A stretch of 64,000 bases of DNA from Cycas panzhihuaensis (taxonomy: Eukaryota > Cycadophyta): contig CM041465.1 of assembly GCA_023213395.1 (NCBI GenBank), positions 5,766,001 to 5,830,000 on the forward strand. The letters are read 5' to 3'. Under the pieces are notes generated by a model, which searched no databases, had not been told where the DNA came from, and was given only the letters and a program-made list of their open reading frames with translations. Each line of letters opens with the position of its first letter. The first letter of the stretch is position 1. Made by a program: the position numbers and the translations under genes. Positions 33,700 to 45,350 of the stretch are shown in pieces.

Positions 33700-34990
33700 A
33701 GAGTGGTAGTTTAGGCTCATTTCAGAGCAAGAGAGAAGAAGGGGTGTACCTAATCTACTCGAGAGTAGGGAAGGTCATACATAAAATTTCTTTAGGAATT
33801 TACCATTGATGGATTTCTCAAATTTGAGACCTTCTAGAGCTATGATCCTATAGGTGCCATTGTTGAGGCTTTCAAGAATGAAAAAAGGACCAACCCATTT
33901 AGGCCCAAATTTAGATAAGTGATCATGGAGATATTCTAGCTTGAGGACATGGTCCCCAGGATGCAAAGGGTAAGAGCAAAAACATTTATCATACATTCTT
34001 TACACCTTGGCTTTGGAGGCGACATTCACTTAATATACAATCAAACATATCTTGTATAAAGCTTTGAGGTCAAGGAGGCAGGCCTCGCAATAGGATTCCT
34101 CATCAATAAGACCTTAAATGAAGACATGCAAAGAGGGAGTTTCACCTTCCAAGGGGAGGATCGTTTCAGTTCCATACACGAGAGAGAACGAGGTCATCCC
34201 TATGACCATACGAATGGAAGTGTGATATACCCATAAAGTAGAGGGAAGTTTAAGGTACTAATCCTTTTGGGATTGAGTGACAGTTTTCTTTAGGATGTTT
34301 ATAAGAGTCTTGTTGAAGGACTCAATTTGGCCATTGGCCTAAGGGTAATAAGGAGAAGAAGTCTTGTGGGATATCTAAAACTTCCCATAAATCTCATCCA
34401 TTTTCTTATTATAAAAGGGAGTTCTATTATCTGTGATCAAGATATCAGGAATCCTGAATTGACAGATAATGTGTTGGTAGATGAAGGTAGCTATAGTCTT
34501 ACCGAAAGTGGAAGCCAAGGGGACCGCTTTGGCTCATTTAGTGAAATACTCCATCACAGTCAAGATAAACTTATGTTGTGATGAAGAAGGAGGGGTTATA
34601 GCCCCGATGAGGTCTAATACCCATTGGGAGAATAGCCATGGAGAGATAATAGGATGAAGGGCCTTAGAAGATGAATGGATGATATATGCATGCTCCTAAC
34701 ACCTATAGTATTACAAGGCATAAGTATGGGCATCCTTAAAAAGGGATAGCCAATAGTAACCCATGCAAAAGATCCTCTGGGCTATGGATTAGCCCCCACA
34801 AATGCCATTGTGGCATTTGTGAAGTATCTGGTTCACTTCATCAAGGTTGATGCAGTGAACGAGGACCCCATCAAAGGATCTTTTGTACAACACCTCCTCC
34901 ATGAGGAAATATTGCCTAGTAGTGGCCTTGACACATGACCTTACCTTGTCACTAGCATTAGGACAATACTATTATTTAGTAAGGTATCGT
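33700..34990 (-). pseudogene. Gypsy-2 integrase
   Basis: Minus strand from about 34870: zinc-domain remnants, then VLDLIGAITPP (first Asp), ILITDNRTPFY (second Asp), QIESFNKTL (Glu), TLWVYHTSIR, SLVYGTETILPLEGETPSL, and the C-terminal KLEYLHD, KWVGPFFILE, NGTYRI module in the open frame 33775-33996. All three catalytic residues can be read, although stops interrupt the chain. Integrase would insert the cDNA; no chromodomain follows. Confidence 0.87.
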
Positions 34991-35109
34991 ATGATATCCC
35001 CATACCATTCACTATCAACCAATGAATGGGGGGATGAGCTTTAAACAGAAAAGATAGGCTCATCTAGCAAGGAATCATCAATAGAAGTGTTTGAAGAGTT
35101 AGGGATGGG

Positions 35110-35720
35110 GGTATTAGCTAGCTACTCAATGACCACCATTCCCTTCTTTAACTTCTTATTAATGATTTGGAGGTTGTATTCTTGAAGGAGGATGGCCCAC
35201 TTGCTAGTCCTACTAGTCAAATCAGATCGAATTAGGAGGTATCTTGAGGGATCAGATTGGATGATCACTTGAGTGGTGTTACCAAGTAAGTAATACCTAA
35301 ATTTCTTAGTGGTATACACCAAGGCAAGGCATTCCTTCTCAGCAAGGGAATAGTTGAGCTCAACAGCAACTAAGGTATGGCTGATAAAGTAGATAGCCCT
35401 CTCAGTTCCTAATTCATCCTCTTGGTTAAGCATAGCCCCTAAGGATTCATCAGTAGTTGAGGTATAAAGGATAAAAGGTCAATCGAAGAGGGGAGGTGCC
35501 AAGATCAGGGTAGAAGCCAAGGCTCTTTTGATCTCTTCTAAAGCTTCCTGAGCCTTTTGAGACCAAACAAATGTGCCCTCCTTCTTTAATAGGTTAATGA
35601 GGAATTTTTCATTTATAACAAAGTTTGCCAAGAAATGCTTAAGGAAACCCAATCTACCTAAGAACGACTTGATTTTCTGTTGAGTATTGGGAGGAGGCAT
35701 ATCAAGGATGGCTTTGACTT
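35110..35720 (-). pseudogene. Gypsy-2 RNase H fused to RT
   Basis: Two open frames (35479-35700 and 35122-35433) cover it: MPPPNTQQKIKSFLGRL, TFVWSQKAQEALEEIKRAL, then ERAIYFISHTLV, EKECLALVYTTKKFRYYLLG, VIIQSDPSRYLL, SKWAILLQEYNLQI. The domain is close to the family norm with few stops, better kept than in Gypsy-1. Confidence 0.88.
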
Positions 35721-36312
35721 TATCAGGATCAATCTAGATTCCTTGTTTTGAAATAAGGAAACCCAAGAGTTTGTCATCTATTACGGAAAACACACATTTA
35801 AGAGGAGTCAAGATAATATGATATTTGTGACACCTGGTAAAATGACATGCAAATCATCAAGATGTTGAGTCCTTTTATGTGATAAACCCATCATGTCATC
35901 CATGAAGACCTCGAGGGTTTTATTTATGAGGTCATGGAAGATAAACTGTATCACCCTTTGGTAAGTGGTGCCTACGTTTTTTAGTCCAAAGGGCATCACT
36001 TTATAAGTGAAGGTACCCCAAGGAGTGGTGAAGGCCATTTTATGATAGTCTTTAGGAGAGATTTGGATCTAGTTGTACCCAGAGATGCCATCTATTAAGG
36101 GCATAACTTCGAATCCAACAATTCGATTGATGATTTGGTCGATGAAAGGTAGAGGGAAGTTATCTTTGGGATATGTATTATTGATATCATAGAAATCAAC
36201 ACATATCCAAATCATTCTATTCTTTTTAGCAATAGGAACGATGTTTGAAACCCACTTGGGATAATCAATGGAGGTGATCAACCTTGCATCTAAGAGTTTC
36301 TCAACTTCCATC
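35721..36312 (-). pseudogene. Gypsy-2 reverse transcriptase, main part
   Basis: From 36311 leftward: EVEKLLDARLI, WVSNIVPIAKKN, CVDFYDINNTYPKDNFPLP, a stop, AFTTPWGTFTYKVMPFGLKN, and catalytic FMDDM within 35808-36038. The Val of VDD is Met, as in some other plant elements. The domain is cut at its start by copia B, whose target duplication lies at 36308-36312. The N-terminal codons continue at 43921 on the far side. Confidence 0.88.
36308..36312. repeat. Target-site duplication, left copy (copia B)
   Basis: CCATC, matched by CTATC at 43916-43920 with one substitution. Confidence 0.8.
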
Positions 36313-36610
36313 TGAAAAGGGTTAATGTCACAAGGTCATTATATTAGTTAATTATTTCTAAAAAGGATCTTAAGTGAACTTTAAATTAGATCACTTAAGT
36401 GAAATGCACTTTCATGTACATTATGTGTAATTTTATTTCACTTAAGTCTGATGCTCCCTCTCTCAATTTAAAAGTAAAAGCTCAATGTAGGAGGCTCATT
36501 CTTACCTCCTCATTTTATGAGAGCTACTTTCTTTCTCTTAAGTCTCTCTTGCTCCCATGTTTTCCTTTATGTTTAGTACATGGAGATGAAGGATAGATCC
36601 ACTCTTTTTA
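36313..36610 (+). repeat. Copia B 5' LTR
   Basis: TGAAAAGGGTTAATG to CACTCTTTTTA; the terminal CA seen in the 3' LTR has become TA here. Confidence 0.92.
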
Positions 36611-36612
36611 TG

Positions 36613-36624
36613 TGGTATTAGATC
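36613..36624 (+). other. Copia B primer-binding site
   Basis: TGGTATTAGATC, two changes from TGGTATCAGAGC, two bases after the LTR. Confidence 0.8.
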
Positions 36625-38702
36625 TTGCTTCCTTCACATTCCTCGCTTGCACTTACAATGGAGCCATCACTTCCTTCTCCCTCATAATTCATGTGGTGAA
36701 GGAGATTATGAAGTAGATTTAGAAACATTTTCAAGTTATTATCATAGCATATTTTGTATTGTTTTCTTTCCCTTTCTCTTTTGTAGGTTTGGAAGAATAA
36801 TACAAGGAGTTGTAAGGCCCAAGGATTCCAATCCTTTGGTGGCCATTCATGTTATCTCATTCTTCTTTTCTTTCCCTTCATTTTATCTATTTAACAAGGG
36901 GAAATGCTGCTGAAATTTTTTTAGCTTTTAGAAGAATAATTGTAAGGGGAGGTTTTATCCATTTTTTTTAAAGAATTTTAAGCCATTTAAAATATCTATC
37001 ATTTTATGGTCTCACCTTGCCCATATTAGGACCCTGGTGATAAAAAAATGATAGAAATTTCATATGGTATCTTGTGTTAATGAGATATTAGCAAGCTAAA
37101 ATTTCTACAGAAAGAAATTTTGCTTACTAAATTTCATAGGTCCGTAAAATCTTCTACATAACTCTAATTGACATGATTCCAATTTTTAAAAATGAGCTCT
37201 GAGTCTACTTTTAATCATAAAAACTGGCACCTAATTTTGATGTTGTATGAGGAAGTTATTGCTAGTTTAGTAAATAGTAGTTATTTTTAGTAAGAATTTT
37301 GGAAAAATATAATCTCCTAATTTTGTGGGACTGCCAAAATCTTTCCAGAACTCATTTGGACCTAATTCTACTTCATAAAGATGAAGCTATGAGTATAGTC
37401 TACAGCACAAAAGTTGGCACTCCATTTCATCATCGTGGGAGATAGTTATTTCTGATTTAGTGAAGACTAGTTTTTTTTGTATTAAAAAAAAAAAAGTGAA
37501 GAAATTTTCTTCCTTTTTATAAGGCTTAAAATCCCATTATAAAAGTGAGAAAGAAACACCTAGATTAGAGTAATATCTGGTGTTCTCACTCACTTATTAA
37601 TATTACATTTTAGCACTCCAAAATCACTTAAAGAAAACACTCTAAAGACACTCCAAGCAAGCACTCCAAGCAAGCATTCTATTTTCAGTTAAATGTACGT
37701 TTGATATAATTTGATAATCATTTTACTCTTCCTAAAAGGAACGCATCATATATGCTATTTTCCACCATCTTGTGCCTATTCACATACTTGCTAAGGTTGA
37801 GATATCTTGGTTGGTAGAATGTTGTGCCACAAAGGAGGTGTGGGTTTTAAGTTGGGACTAGACTAAACTAGAATACTGGTGAGGTTTGGTTAGCCATACC
37901 ATCATGCCTCAATCAGGAATCATCCTAATAACCAATCAGGAAAATTAAAATTTTAATACAAGATTAAAATATACCCAATCCAATATCCATCATACCCAAG
38001 GGTATATATGTACCACTCTTTAGAGAGGTATATAGCTACTCATTAGTGAACTGGATGAGGATTGGGAGTACTTGGACTCCGTTGTGACTTGGATTTCATC
38101 ACTAAGCACAATTGCGGGTATCGCAGGTGAAGGCCAACTTAATTCTACTAGGAGCCTAGGCATCCCTTCATCAACATCAACTATATGTTAGACACAAGTT
38201 AAAGGTTATTGGGTTGATTACACATCCTACATTTGAGTTTCAAGTTATGTACACCTAATGATATCAGCTTCTATATTGGCCTACAATCTTATATATTGAT
38301 CACTTACTTATTTGTAAAAAGTGATCCACACTATAGTCATAATCATAGTGCTTCTCATATTCCTACAACATCAAGTTAATATTTTCCACAAGTGTTAGTG
38401 GTTAATTTTTGTCATAGTGTTTCTCATATTCTTGCTGTGTCAAGTAAATATTTACCACAAGTGTTAATGTCCAATTTTCATCATAGTACTTCTCATATTC
38501 CTGCTACGTCATGTTAATATTTGTCATAAGTGTTGGTAGCTTTTCTCTAAGTTGTTCCCTTTATCTTTGAGCAACTATTCTCACTTCTTCTTCCTTCTAC
38601 TACACTACTACATTACATCTCCTATTTGTAAATAGTGATTGGTCATTTATTGCCATCACTTTTCTAATCCCTTGTTCATTTTTTCCCTTCTTAAAAGACA
38701 CC
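36625..38702 (+). other. Copia B untranslated leader
   Basis: About 2.1 kb without a supported gene, colinear with 3479-5369 of copia A from about 36733 onward. Short plus frames here are chance. Confidence 0.65.
38343..38549 (+). repeat. Tandem repeat in copia B leader, 3 units
   Basis: Units begin TCATAGT at 38343, 38412 and 38481, a 69-bp period. Copia A has two units. Confidence 0.82.
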
Positions 38703-39680
38703 ATGTCTTCATAGTTCAAGCAAAATGTGAACTACATTCTAAAAAGGAAAGAAAATTGGGATATGTGGTTCATTGGTGTTAGAAATGATACAAAGTATTA
38801 AGGTCTATGGAGAGATAATTTGTAACCTACACCATCTATTGCAACTACAACTACCTCAGCTGCTCTAGAGGAGGTGCTCCAATAGCTCCTACTAAAGCTG
38901 TAGCTAAATGCCAATGGGAACTTAATGATGATAAAATTCATATAGGGATAATGCTTATCACTAATTATTCTCTACATAATCTTATTGATGAAGCTGTACA
39001 TAATATAACAAGGAAAGTTATTGAAGTTCTTAAGAAGAACTTTAACACTAAATCAGACTTAGAATTTGTTCACTTAGTGCTGGAGATGAACACATTGAAA
39101 ATGCATAAAGGATACGTAAGTGAGATAATTAATCTCCGTCATCCAATCAAGTAATCCATTGATAAAGATTTTAAGACTCAATGCATCACATGGGCTTTCT
39201 TGATTTAGTCATATCTCCATATCCCAGATTACAAAAATCTACTAGGAAGTCTTCAGTCTAGTGGCACTTTGAAGACCCTAAACTTTGAGGTTCTTACTGA
39301 TAAGTTCATTGAATTTGATAAGACCTTTGATACCAACTTTGCCACTATATCAAATCTAGTTGATGCTACTTTTGAAGTGGAAGAAGATCTTTGTTATACC
39401 AAAAATCAAGGTCAATACTCTCATATAAGTGGTAATTCCCATGGAAGAGGAAGAGGTAGACAACAAGGACAACATCCTCTTAGTCAATAAACTCCTCAAC
39501 TCTAACAAAAATAGTCTCAAGGCCAAGGCCAAGATAACCAACCTGGACCTAGATCTAGTAATCAGAGATAATCCAACCAGCCTAATACTTCTTATGGGAC
39601 TAAAAATTAAACAATTGTGTGCCAAAGGTGTAATAGAAAAGGACATTATGCCAAAAATTATAAAACTTCCACTAACAAAC
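38703..39680 (+). pseudogene. copia B gag
   Basis: ATG at 38703 followed by TAG at 38712-38714, the same stop as in copia A. The ATG used downstream in copia A is GTG here. Gag pieces are at 38951-39154 (HNLIDEAVHNITRKVIEVL, TKSDLEFVHLVLEM) and 39269-39490 (LTDKFIEFDKTFDT, a polar GRGRGRQQGQ tail). The zinc knuckle at 39620-39661 reads C-C-H but the last Cys is Tyr. Several frameshifts separate the pieces. Confidence 0.8.
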
Positions 39681-39899
39681 TACCAAGTTATTAACAGTGC
39701 CATGGTATACATAATGTTAATAATACTTCTTTTGAAGATGCTTTTGATGGAACGTAATTTGCTCATGCACACCTTCAAAGAATTAGGACCACTTCATCAA
39801 ATGTTATTGATAAATCCACTAAGTATATTGAGGCTCATTGTGGCTATGCTTATTTATTTTTGCCTTCACCACTTGGAGATGCAAATAGTGCCACCTCAA

Positions 39900-40315
39900 A
39901 TACTTCATCGTGGATCATGGACACTGGAGTAACACAACACATGACTTGTCATCACTAATTCTTTTAGGATTTTGACTATGAAGTTCATGGTGTTGTACAC
40001 ATGGCTAACAAATCATCTCAACCAGTCGAAGGACTTGGAACTGTTTGCCTGAAATGCCTAAGCCTTCTAGATTTTATAGTTGTTGATGTTTTATATATTC
40101 TTGCTCTAAAGAAGAACCTGCTCTCCCTATCCACCCTTGTCTCTTGTAGATTTTATTTGAGTGTAACTACAAATAATCAAACTCTCTATGTCATTCACCC
40201 TCCTTCAAATGATATAGTTATGACTAGAATTCTTGATGACAAACTTTTTCACCTAATTGGCTTACCATCCTCTGAAGCCAACTATGTTGATGATGACTCT
40301 ACTTTTACCACAACC
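39900..40315 (+). pseudogene. copia B aspartic protease
   Basis: DTG at 39920-39928 in WIMDTGVTQHMT, then two stops, then an open frame from 40001 through VDVLYILALKKNLLSLSTL. It keeps the Gln codon that became a stop in copia A. Confidence 0.85.
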
Positions 40316-41160
40316 TTGACTCCTCAAAAGCTGTCCCAAGTGACCCTATGGTATGCTCATATGGGCCATATCAGAATTGATCATTTAAGAGAACTACAAG
40401 CCACTCCTCTTAGTTTACCTAAGCTCTCCTCTAAGCCCTTTAAATGTGAAGCATGTATTATTACCAAATCTCAAAGATAACCATTTCCTTATAGTCAGTG
40501 GAAATCTAACCAACCTTTGTAGCTTATACACTTAGATATATATGGTCCTATACCCATCCCTTCTCTCAAATAGAAGTGGTACTATATTAATTTCATTAAT
40601 AATTTTACCAAGAAAGTATGTGTTATTTTTCTCATAAAGAAAGATGAAGCTTTTTCTATATTTCAAGCTTTCAAGGCCCGTGTGGAAAATGAATCTGGAT
40701 TCAAGATCAAAATAGTCATGACAGATAATGGTGGTGAGTACACATCCAATGAGTTTGAATCATACCTACTTCAACATGGAATTAAACATCAGACCAATAT
40801 TGTAGGTATACCCCAACAAAATGGAGTTACCGAGTGCATAAACAAGACCATCATGAATATGGCTCATGCTATGTTGGTATATAAGAATGTCCCTATCTAT
40901 CTTTGGGCTGAGGCTATTTGGACTGCTATGTATTGCATCAACACTATTAGTCCCTCCAAGCTTGGCCCCTCTCTACATGAAATATAATATGAACAAAGCT
41001 CCTCTATCTCCCACTTCAAAATTTCTTTCTCTAATTGTTATGCTTATATTCTGGAGGAATATAGAAACAAGCTCCAAGATAGATCCATCAAAGGCATCTT
41101 TGTCAAATACCCTATGGATAAAAAAAGGTACAAGGTTTTCATACCTTAATAGCACAAAAT
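40316..41160 (+). pseudogene. copia B integrase with zinc domain
   Basis: Zinc domain LWYAHMGHI ... KCEACIITKSQR (first His is Tyr). Core: HLDIYG (first Asp, 40535-40537), TDNGGEYTSNEF (second, 40724-40726) and NGVTECINKT (Glu, 40832-40834), giving exact DD35E spacing. The frame 40682-40987 is open across the second half of the core. Stops precede it at 40480 and 40520. The KGIFVKYPMDKKRYKVF segment near 41090 closes the domain. Confidence 0.87.
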
Positions 41161-41690
41161 AATCATCACTAGAGATGTTATCTTTATGGAGATTGAAGAT
41201 CAATTACTCGCATTTGACTCCAAGATGTCTTTATACTGATTTAATGATGCTACTGTATTTAATATTTAGGTTCTAAAATTTAGGAGGGGAGATTCTCAAT
41301 AGCTATTCAAAATCTTAGAATCTGACAATAGAGCCCTGGAGGATACACGCTGTAACTCCCAGCCAATGTGTACATATCTAGCACCATCATTTATTCCATA
41401 GCAGAAGGATCATCTTCTCCAACATCTGTGGCTAGCCCATCTTCTCTAGCATTGTCAACTTCCTCTGTGCCAAACATTTCACATGATCCTTTTCAAGATT
41501 AAAATGAAGACCAAGAGGTTGTGGAAATGAAAACCTCATTCCCAACTTAAGGTTTTAGTGAAGCCTACCAACTACAGAAGGACATATAACCAAATGAGAT
41601 AGGCAAAATTGGCACTAGAAGTGCCCATAGAGAAAGGATGCATGAATCACTTTCCGTTGAGCTTGAACTAGCAGAACTACACCTTGCTCT
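41161..41690 (+). pseudogene. copia B integrase-RT linker
   Basis: Corresponds to 7830-8380 of copia A, but lacks part of the Ser-rich segment around 41390-41400. No domain seen. Confidence 0.6.
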
Positions 41691-42680
41691 TAATAAAGAG
41701 CCCCTAATATACCAAGAAGTTGTAAAGCATGTAGGTTGGAGAAATGCCATGAACGAAGAGTATCAATCTCTTATCAAGAATGGTACATGGGAGCTTGTTA
41801 ACCTACCACTTGCAAGAAATGTAGTTCAAAATAACTGGGTGTTCAAAAGCAAGTATAGATTAGATGGCACCCTAGAAAAACACAAGGCAAGGTTGGTAGC
41901 AAAAGGATTCATGCAAAGGGAAGGCATCGACTAAACTGAAATCTTTGCTCCTACAACCAAGTGGCCTATAATCAAAACTCTTATAGCCTTGGCTGCTCAA
42001 TAGGGTTGGAAAATCCACCAACTCGATGTTAAGACTGCATTTCTTAATGGAGACCTTAAAGAAGAAATTTACATGGCACAACTAGAAGGATACAAGATTG
42101 TTGGTCAGGATCATAAGGTTTGCAGGCTCAGAAAGTCCTTGTATGGCCTAAAGCAAGCCCCTCGTGCTTGGTTTACCAAGTTGTCTAAAAGAATAAGACA
42201 ACTTGAATATGAGGTTTGTGACTATCAAGATATTAATACAATATTATTCATCAAGCATGAAAATGATAAAGTCACATACCTCTTAATCTTTATGGATGAT
42301 ATGCTAATAACAGGAAATAGTGAATATGTAATCAACCAACTTAAGAAGGACCTTTCTAAAACTTTTGAATTGTATGACCTCAGTTTGATGAAATATTACT
42401 TAGGAATTGAAGTAACTCAAAAGAATGGCAAAATATTTCTCTCCCAAGAAAACTATATTAACAATCTTTTGACAAAGATCCAGATGAAAGGTGCTCGACC
42501 TGTGGATACACCTATGGAACCTAATATTAAACTCTTAGCTAATGGTGATACTAGGGAGGCATACACAACACTCTATAGGCAACTTGTAGGTAGTCTCATC
42601 TATACTACCAACACAAGGCCATATATTACACACTCTATCAACATCCTTATAAGATTCATGACAAATCCTAAGTAGAATCA
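41691..42680 (+). pseudogene. copia B reverse transcriptase
   Basis: The frame 41638-41934 gives NGTWELVNLP, QNNWVFKSKYR, KARLVAKGFMQ. After stops, [11 protein letters not shown] has the first catalytic Asp at 42025-42027. The 200-codon frame 42073-42675 gives GLKQAPRAW, catalytic MDDM in [26 protein letters not shown] and [13 protein letters not shown]. It is the most complete RT of the two copies; the Val of VDD is Met. Confidence 0.9.
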
Positions 42681-42689
42681 CTAGCAAGT

Positions 42690-43215
42690 TGCAATACGAG
42701 TGTTGAGGTACCTGAAGATGAATAGCAAATATGGTCTATTGTATGAACCCAATGCAGAATTTAAACTTTATGCATACACAAAATCAGACTTTGCCAGAGA
42801 TAAAGACATAAGAAGATCTACATCTAGGTATGTAACATTTCTTGGAACAGCACCAATATCATGGAGATCTAGATGGCATAAGATAGTTATAGACTCAACC
42901 ACCGAAGCTGAGTATATTGCTACTTCTCAGATAAGCAAGGAGGTGACATGGCTTAGAAAATTATTGAATACATTAAATGCCACCTAAATAAGTTCTACTA
43001 GCTTACATATAGATAATCAATCTACAATCCAAATGGCTAAAAATCCTATATTTCATAATTGTACCAAACATATAAGTATGAAAGTCCACAGGATTAGAGA
43101 ACTAGTTCATGATGGCATAATTCAACTAGAGTAATACCCCATAGTGGATCAAGTGATCGATATCTTCACCAAACCACTAAAGAGGGTGAAGTTTGAATAG
43201 TTCCAAAAGTAACTT
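42690..43215 (+). pseudogene. copia B RNase H
   Basis: LRYLKMNSKYGLLYEP, YTKSDFARDKD (first Asp of TDSD is now Lys), SWRSRW, STTEAEYIATSQ (Glu kept), WLRKLLN, DNQSTIQMA, TKHISMKVHRIRE. The frame 42700-42987 is open. The altered first Asp suggests inactivity. Confidence 0.87.
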
Positions 43216-43606
43216 AGCCTTAGGGCCTCCATCTATGGCTGATTGAAGGAGATGACAATAGGACCATCATACTCTGTCTCATTCGTGAAAACCCCTTATG
43301 GGCACAAAAGGATAAGGGTTATATCATTTTGGAAAATTGGAACTTGTGAAAACTCAAAAGGGTATGGGGGATGACCAAATGGTATATGGAGACTTAGTAG
43401 ATTTTAGCTACAAAATTCATTATACTGATTGGCTATTTAACTTCATTTAAAGAGACACTGAGCCAAATTAGTAGATTAGAAAATCTGTGGGGTTTCTTCC
43501 CCATGAGGGTTTCCTACAAAAGTGTCATAATAGTTTACTTTATAAGAGGCTCAAATGAAGACCTCATAGGATAGAATAAAATAGGATGAAATGACCTTCT
43601 ACCATT

Positions 43607-43617
43607 AAGGGGGAGAT
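43607..43617 (+). other. Copia B polypurine tract
   Basis: AAGGGGGAGAT directly before the 3' LTR. Confidence 0.85.
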
Positions 43618-43915
43618 TGAAAAGGGTTAATGTTATAAGGTCATTACATTAGTTGATTATTTCTAAAATGGGTCTTAAGTGAACTTTAAATTAGATCACT
43701 TAAGTGAAATGCACTTTCATGTGCATTATGTATAATTTCATTTTGCCTAACTCTAATGCTCCCTCTCTCAATATAAAAGTAAAATCTCAATGGAAGAGGC
43801 TCAGTCTTACCTCCCTATTTTATGAGAGATACTTTCTTTCTCTCAAGTCTCTCTTGCTCCCATGTTTGCCTTTATGTTTAGTGCATGGAGATGAAGGATA
43901 GATCCACTCTTTGCA
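43618..43915 (+). repeat. Copia B 3' LTR
   Basis: TGAAAAGGGTTAATG to CCACTCTTTGCA, 298 bp, followed by the CTATC duplication. Confidence 0.93.
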
Positions 43916-44260
43916 CTATCTTCATGGAAACAAATAGTTTAGGATGGAGGGTGTGCTGCTTTTGCTGCACAAGGTGAGTGCCCATAATAGTAGTAAGGTT
44001 ATGGGTGATAATGGAAGGGTCTATTCCCTTTATGTCAATGTAATCCCATGTGAAGACGTCATAAAACTCTTGAAAAAGAATGGTGTATTCCTTTATTTCT
44101 TTAGGGGAACAATCTGCTCCTACGTTCATGACCTTGCCAGAAGCAAGGACGATGCCCTTGGTTTCCCCCATGTACATGGCATTCCCTTCCTCGAAATGAA
44201 AGGGGGCTTGGTTAATAGGAAGGGGCAAAGAAGAGCTAGGAAGACTTAGGTTAGCTAAGG
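43916..44260 (-). pseudogene. Gypsy-2 RT, N-terminal part beyond copia B
   Basis: The minus frame 43878-44228 contains the pre-RT and RT start: EFYDVFTWDYIDIKGIDPS, then HPKLFVSMK, which breaks at the copia B insertion. Residues after that in the frame are copia LTR read-through. The pattern F.WSY.DM.GIDPS is standard for plant gypsy elements. Confidence 0.87.
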
Positions 44261-45020
44261 GCTACCCAAGGGCTAGGATCTTCTCGTAACCAAGTTTATA
44301 GTGACTAGGAGGGAGATTGGGTATGGAGCCCACTAGATGCTCTAACAATGCCTTGTTGTTCTTGAAGTAATCTATTCCATGGATAGTTATGCTTGGAGAA
44401 GATGAGGAATGAGGAGTAGGAGGAGTGGCGGGACCATAGTGGCTGACCCACCACTCAATATAGTCAGAAGACTCTTCAAAAGAGTTAGAGGGTGATCTCT
44501 TGTGATAGGTGACATGAGGTTCCCTTACCTCACCACTCGAGGAGGGTGATGAAGTGGAAGCTGAAGTGAGATGGGAAGTCACATAAGAGATGGGAGTACT
44601 GATATGTGATTCAAGAGGAGGACTAGACTCCTTAATAGAAGAGACTTTATGTCAGGACCTAAAATGAAGTGAGCACCCTCTACTCATGTTTAAGAGGGAT
44701 ATAGGATGAGGGAGGTCCTCATCCTTACCATTAGACTCATTGTCATTCAACATGGCAAGGTACCCATAACTCCCCACACCAATAGGGGTGAAACGAATGA
44801 GGTTGGAGGAAGAAGGGGAAGGGCCTTCTTCTTAATAAGATGAACTAGGAATGTTAATAGAGTAAGTAGAAGCGTAGGTAGATGGGACCTTGTTGCCCTT
44901 CACTTAGACACAAACTTCTTAACGAGATTGATACGATTACTTCGAGGGAGGAGGCTCCCAGGAAACAACCTTCATTCTCCTCTCATGGACAAATTTAAGT
45001 TACCTCCAATGGGATGAACA
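44261..45020 (-). pseudogene. Gypsy-2 protease-RT linker
   Basis: Ser/Pro-rich polyprotein linker including the open frame 44262-44582 (FKNNKALLEHLVGS, HYKLGYEKI), similar to the Gypsy-1 and Gypsy-3 linkers. Confidence 0.7.
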
Positions 45021-45350
45021 CACAACTCCCATTTAATTGAGCCATGCATGTCCCAACAAAAGATTATAGTGCACATCTATGTCAAGGACTACGATGTCTG
45101 TGAGGACAGTTTTGTCTGCAAGGGCAAGATGAATGGAGATAGACCCTAAAGGCATTTTCTTGCTACCATCATAGCCTTGATAATGTCATGGGATAGGCTC
45201 AAGAGCTGTTATGCCTAACTCGTGCATAATTCGTAAGGGGATAGTATTGACAGAAGAACCATTGTCTACAATAATTCTTCAAAGGGTACACTCAAGAGTG
45301 TGTATGGGTATAGTAAAAGGGTAGTGCCATTGATGTTCCCTTTCACTGGT
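45020..45350 (-). pseudogene. Gypsy-2 aspartic protease
   Basis: Active site in RIIVDNGSSVNTIPL (45246-45269 for VDNGSSVN), then MPLGSISIHLALADKTVLTD and the closing DVHYNLLLGHAWL. Asp-Asn-Gly stands where Asp-Thr/Ser-Gly is usual, a variant found in Tat-type elements. One stop and a His for Arg in LLGRPW are seen. Confidence 0.83.

Larger units (their letters stand above)
36313..43915 (+). mobile_element. Copia B: complete-length Ty1/copia element, 7.6 kb
   Basis: Two 298-bp LTRs (36313-36610, 43618-43915), a PBS at 36613, a PPT at 43607 and a 5-bp duplication CCATC/CTATC define it exactly. It inserted into the RT of Gypsy-2 in opposite orientation. By hand count the LTRs differ at about 27 of 298 positions (about 9%), so it is old. 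The order leader, gag, PR, INT, RT, RH is complete, but stops and frameshifts disable it. It is a better template than copia A for several catalytic residues. Confidence 0.93.

Noticed and set aside
36313-43915. Copia B as an autonomous, recently active element
   Set aside because: Numerous stops, loss of the last zinc-knuckle Cys and of the RNase H first Asp, and about 9% LTR divergence.
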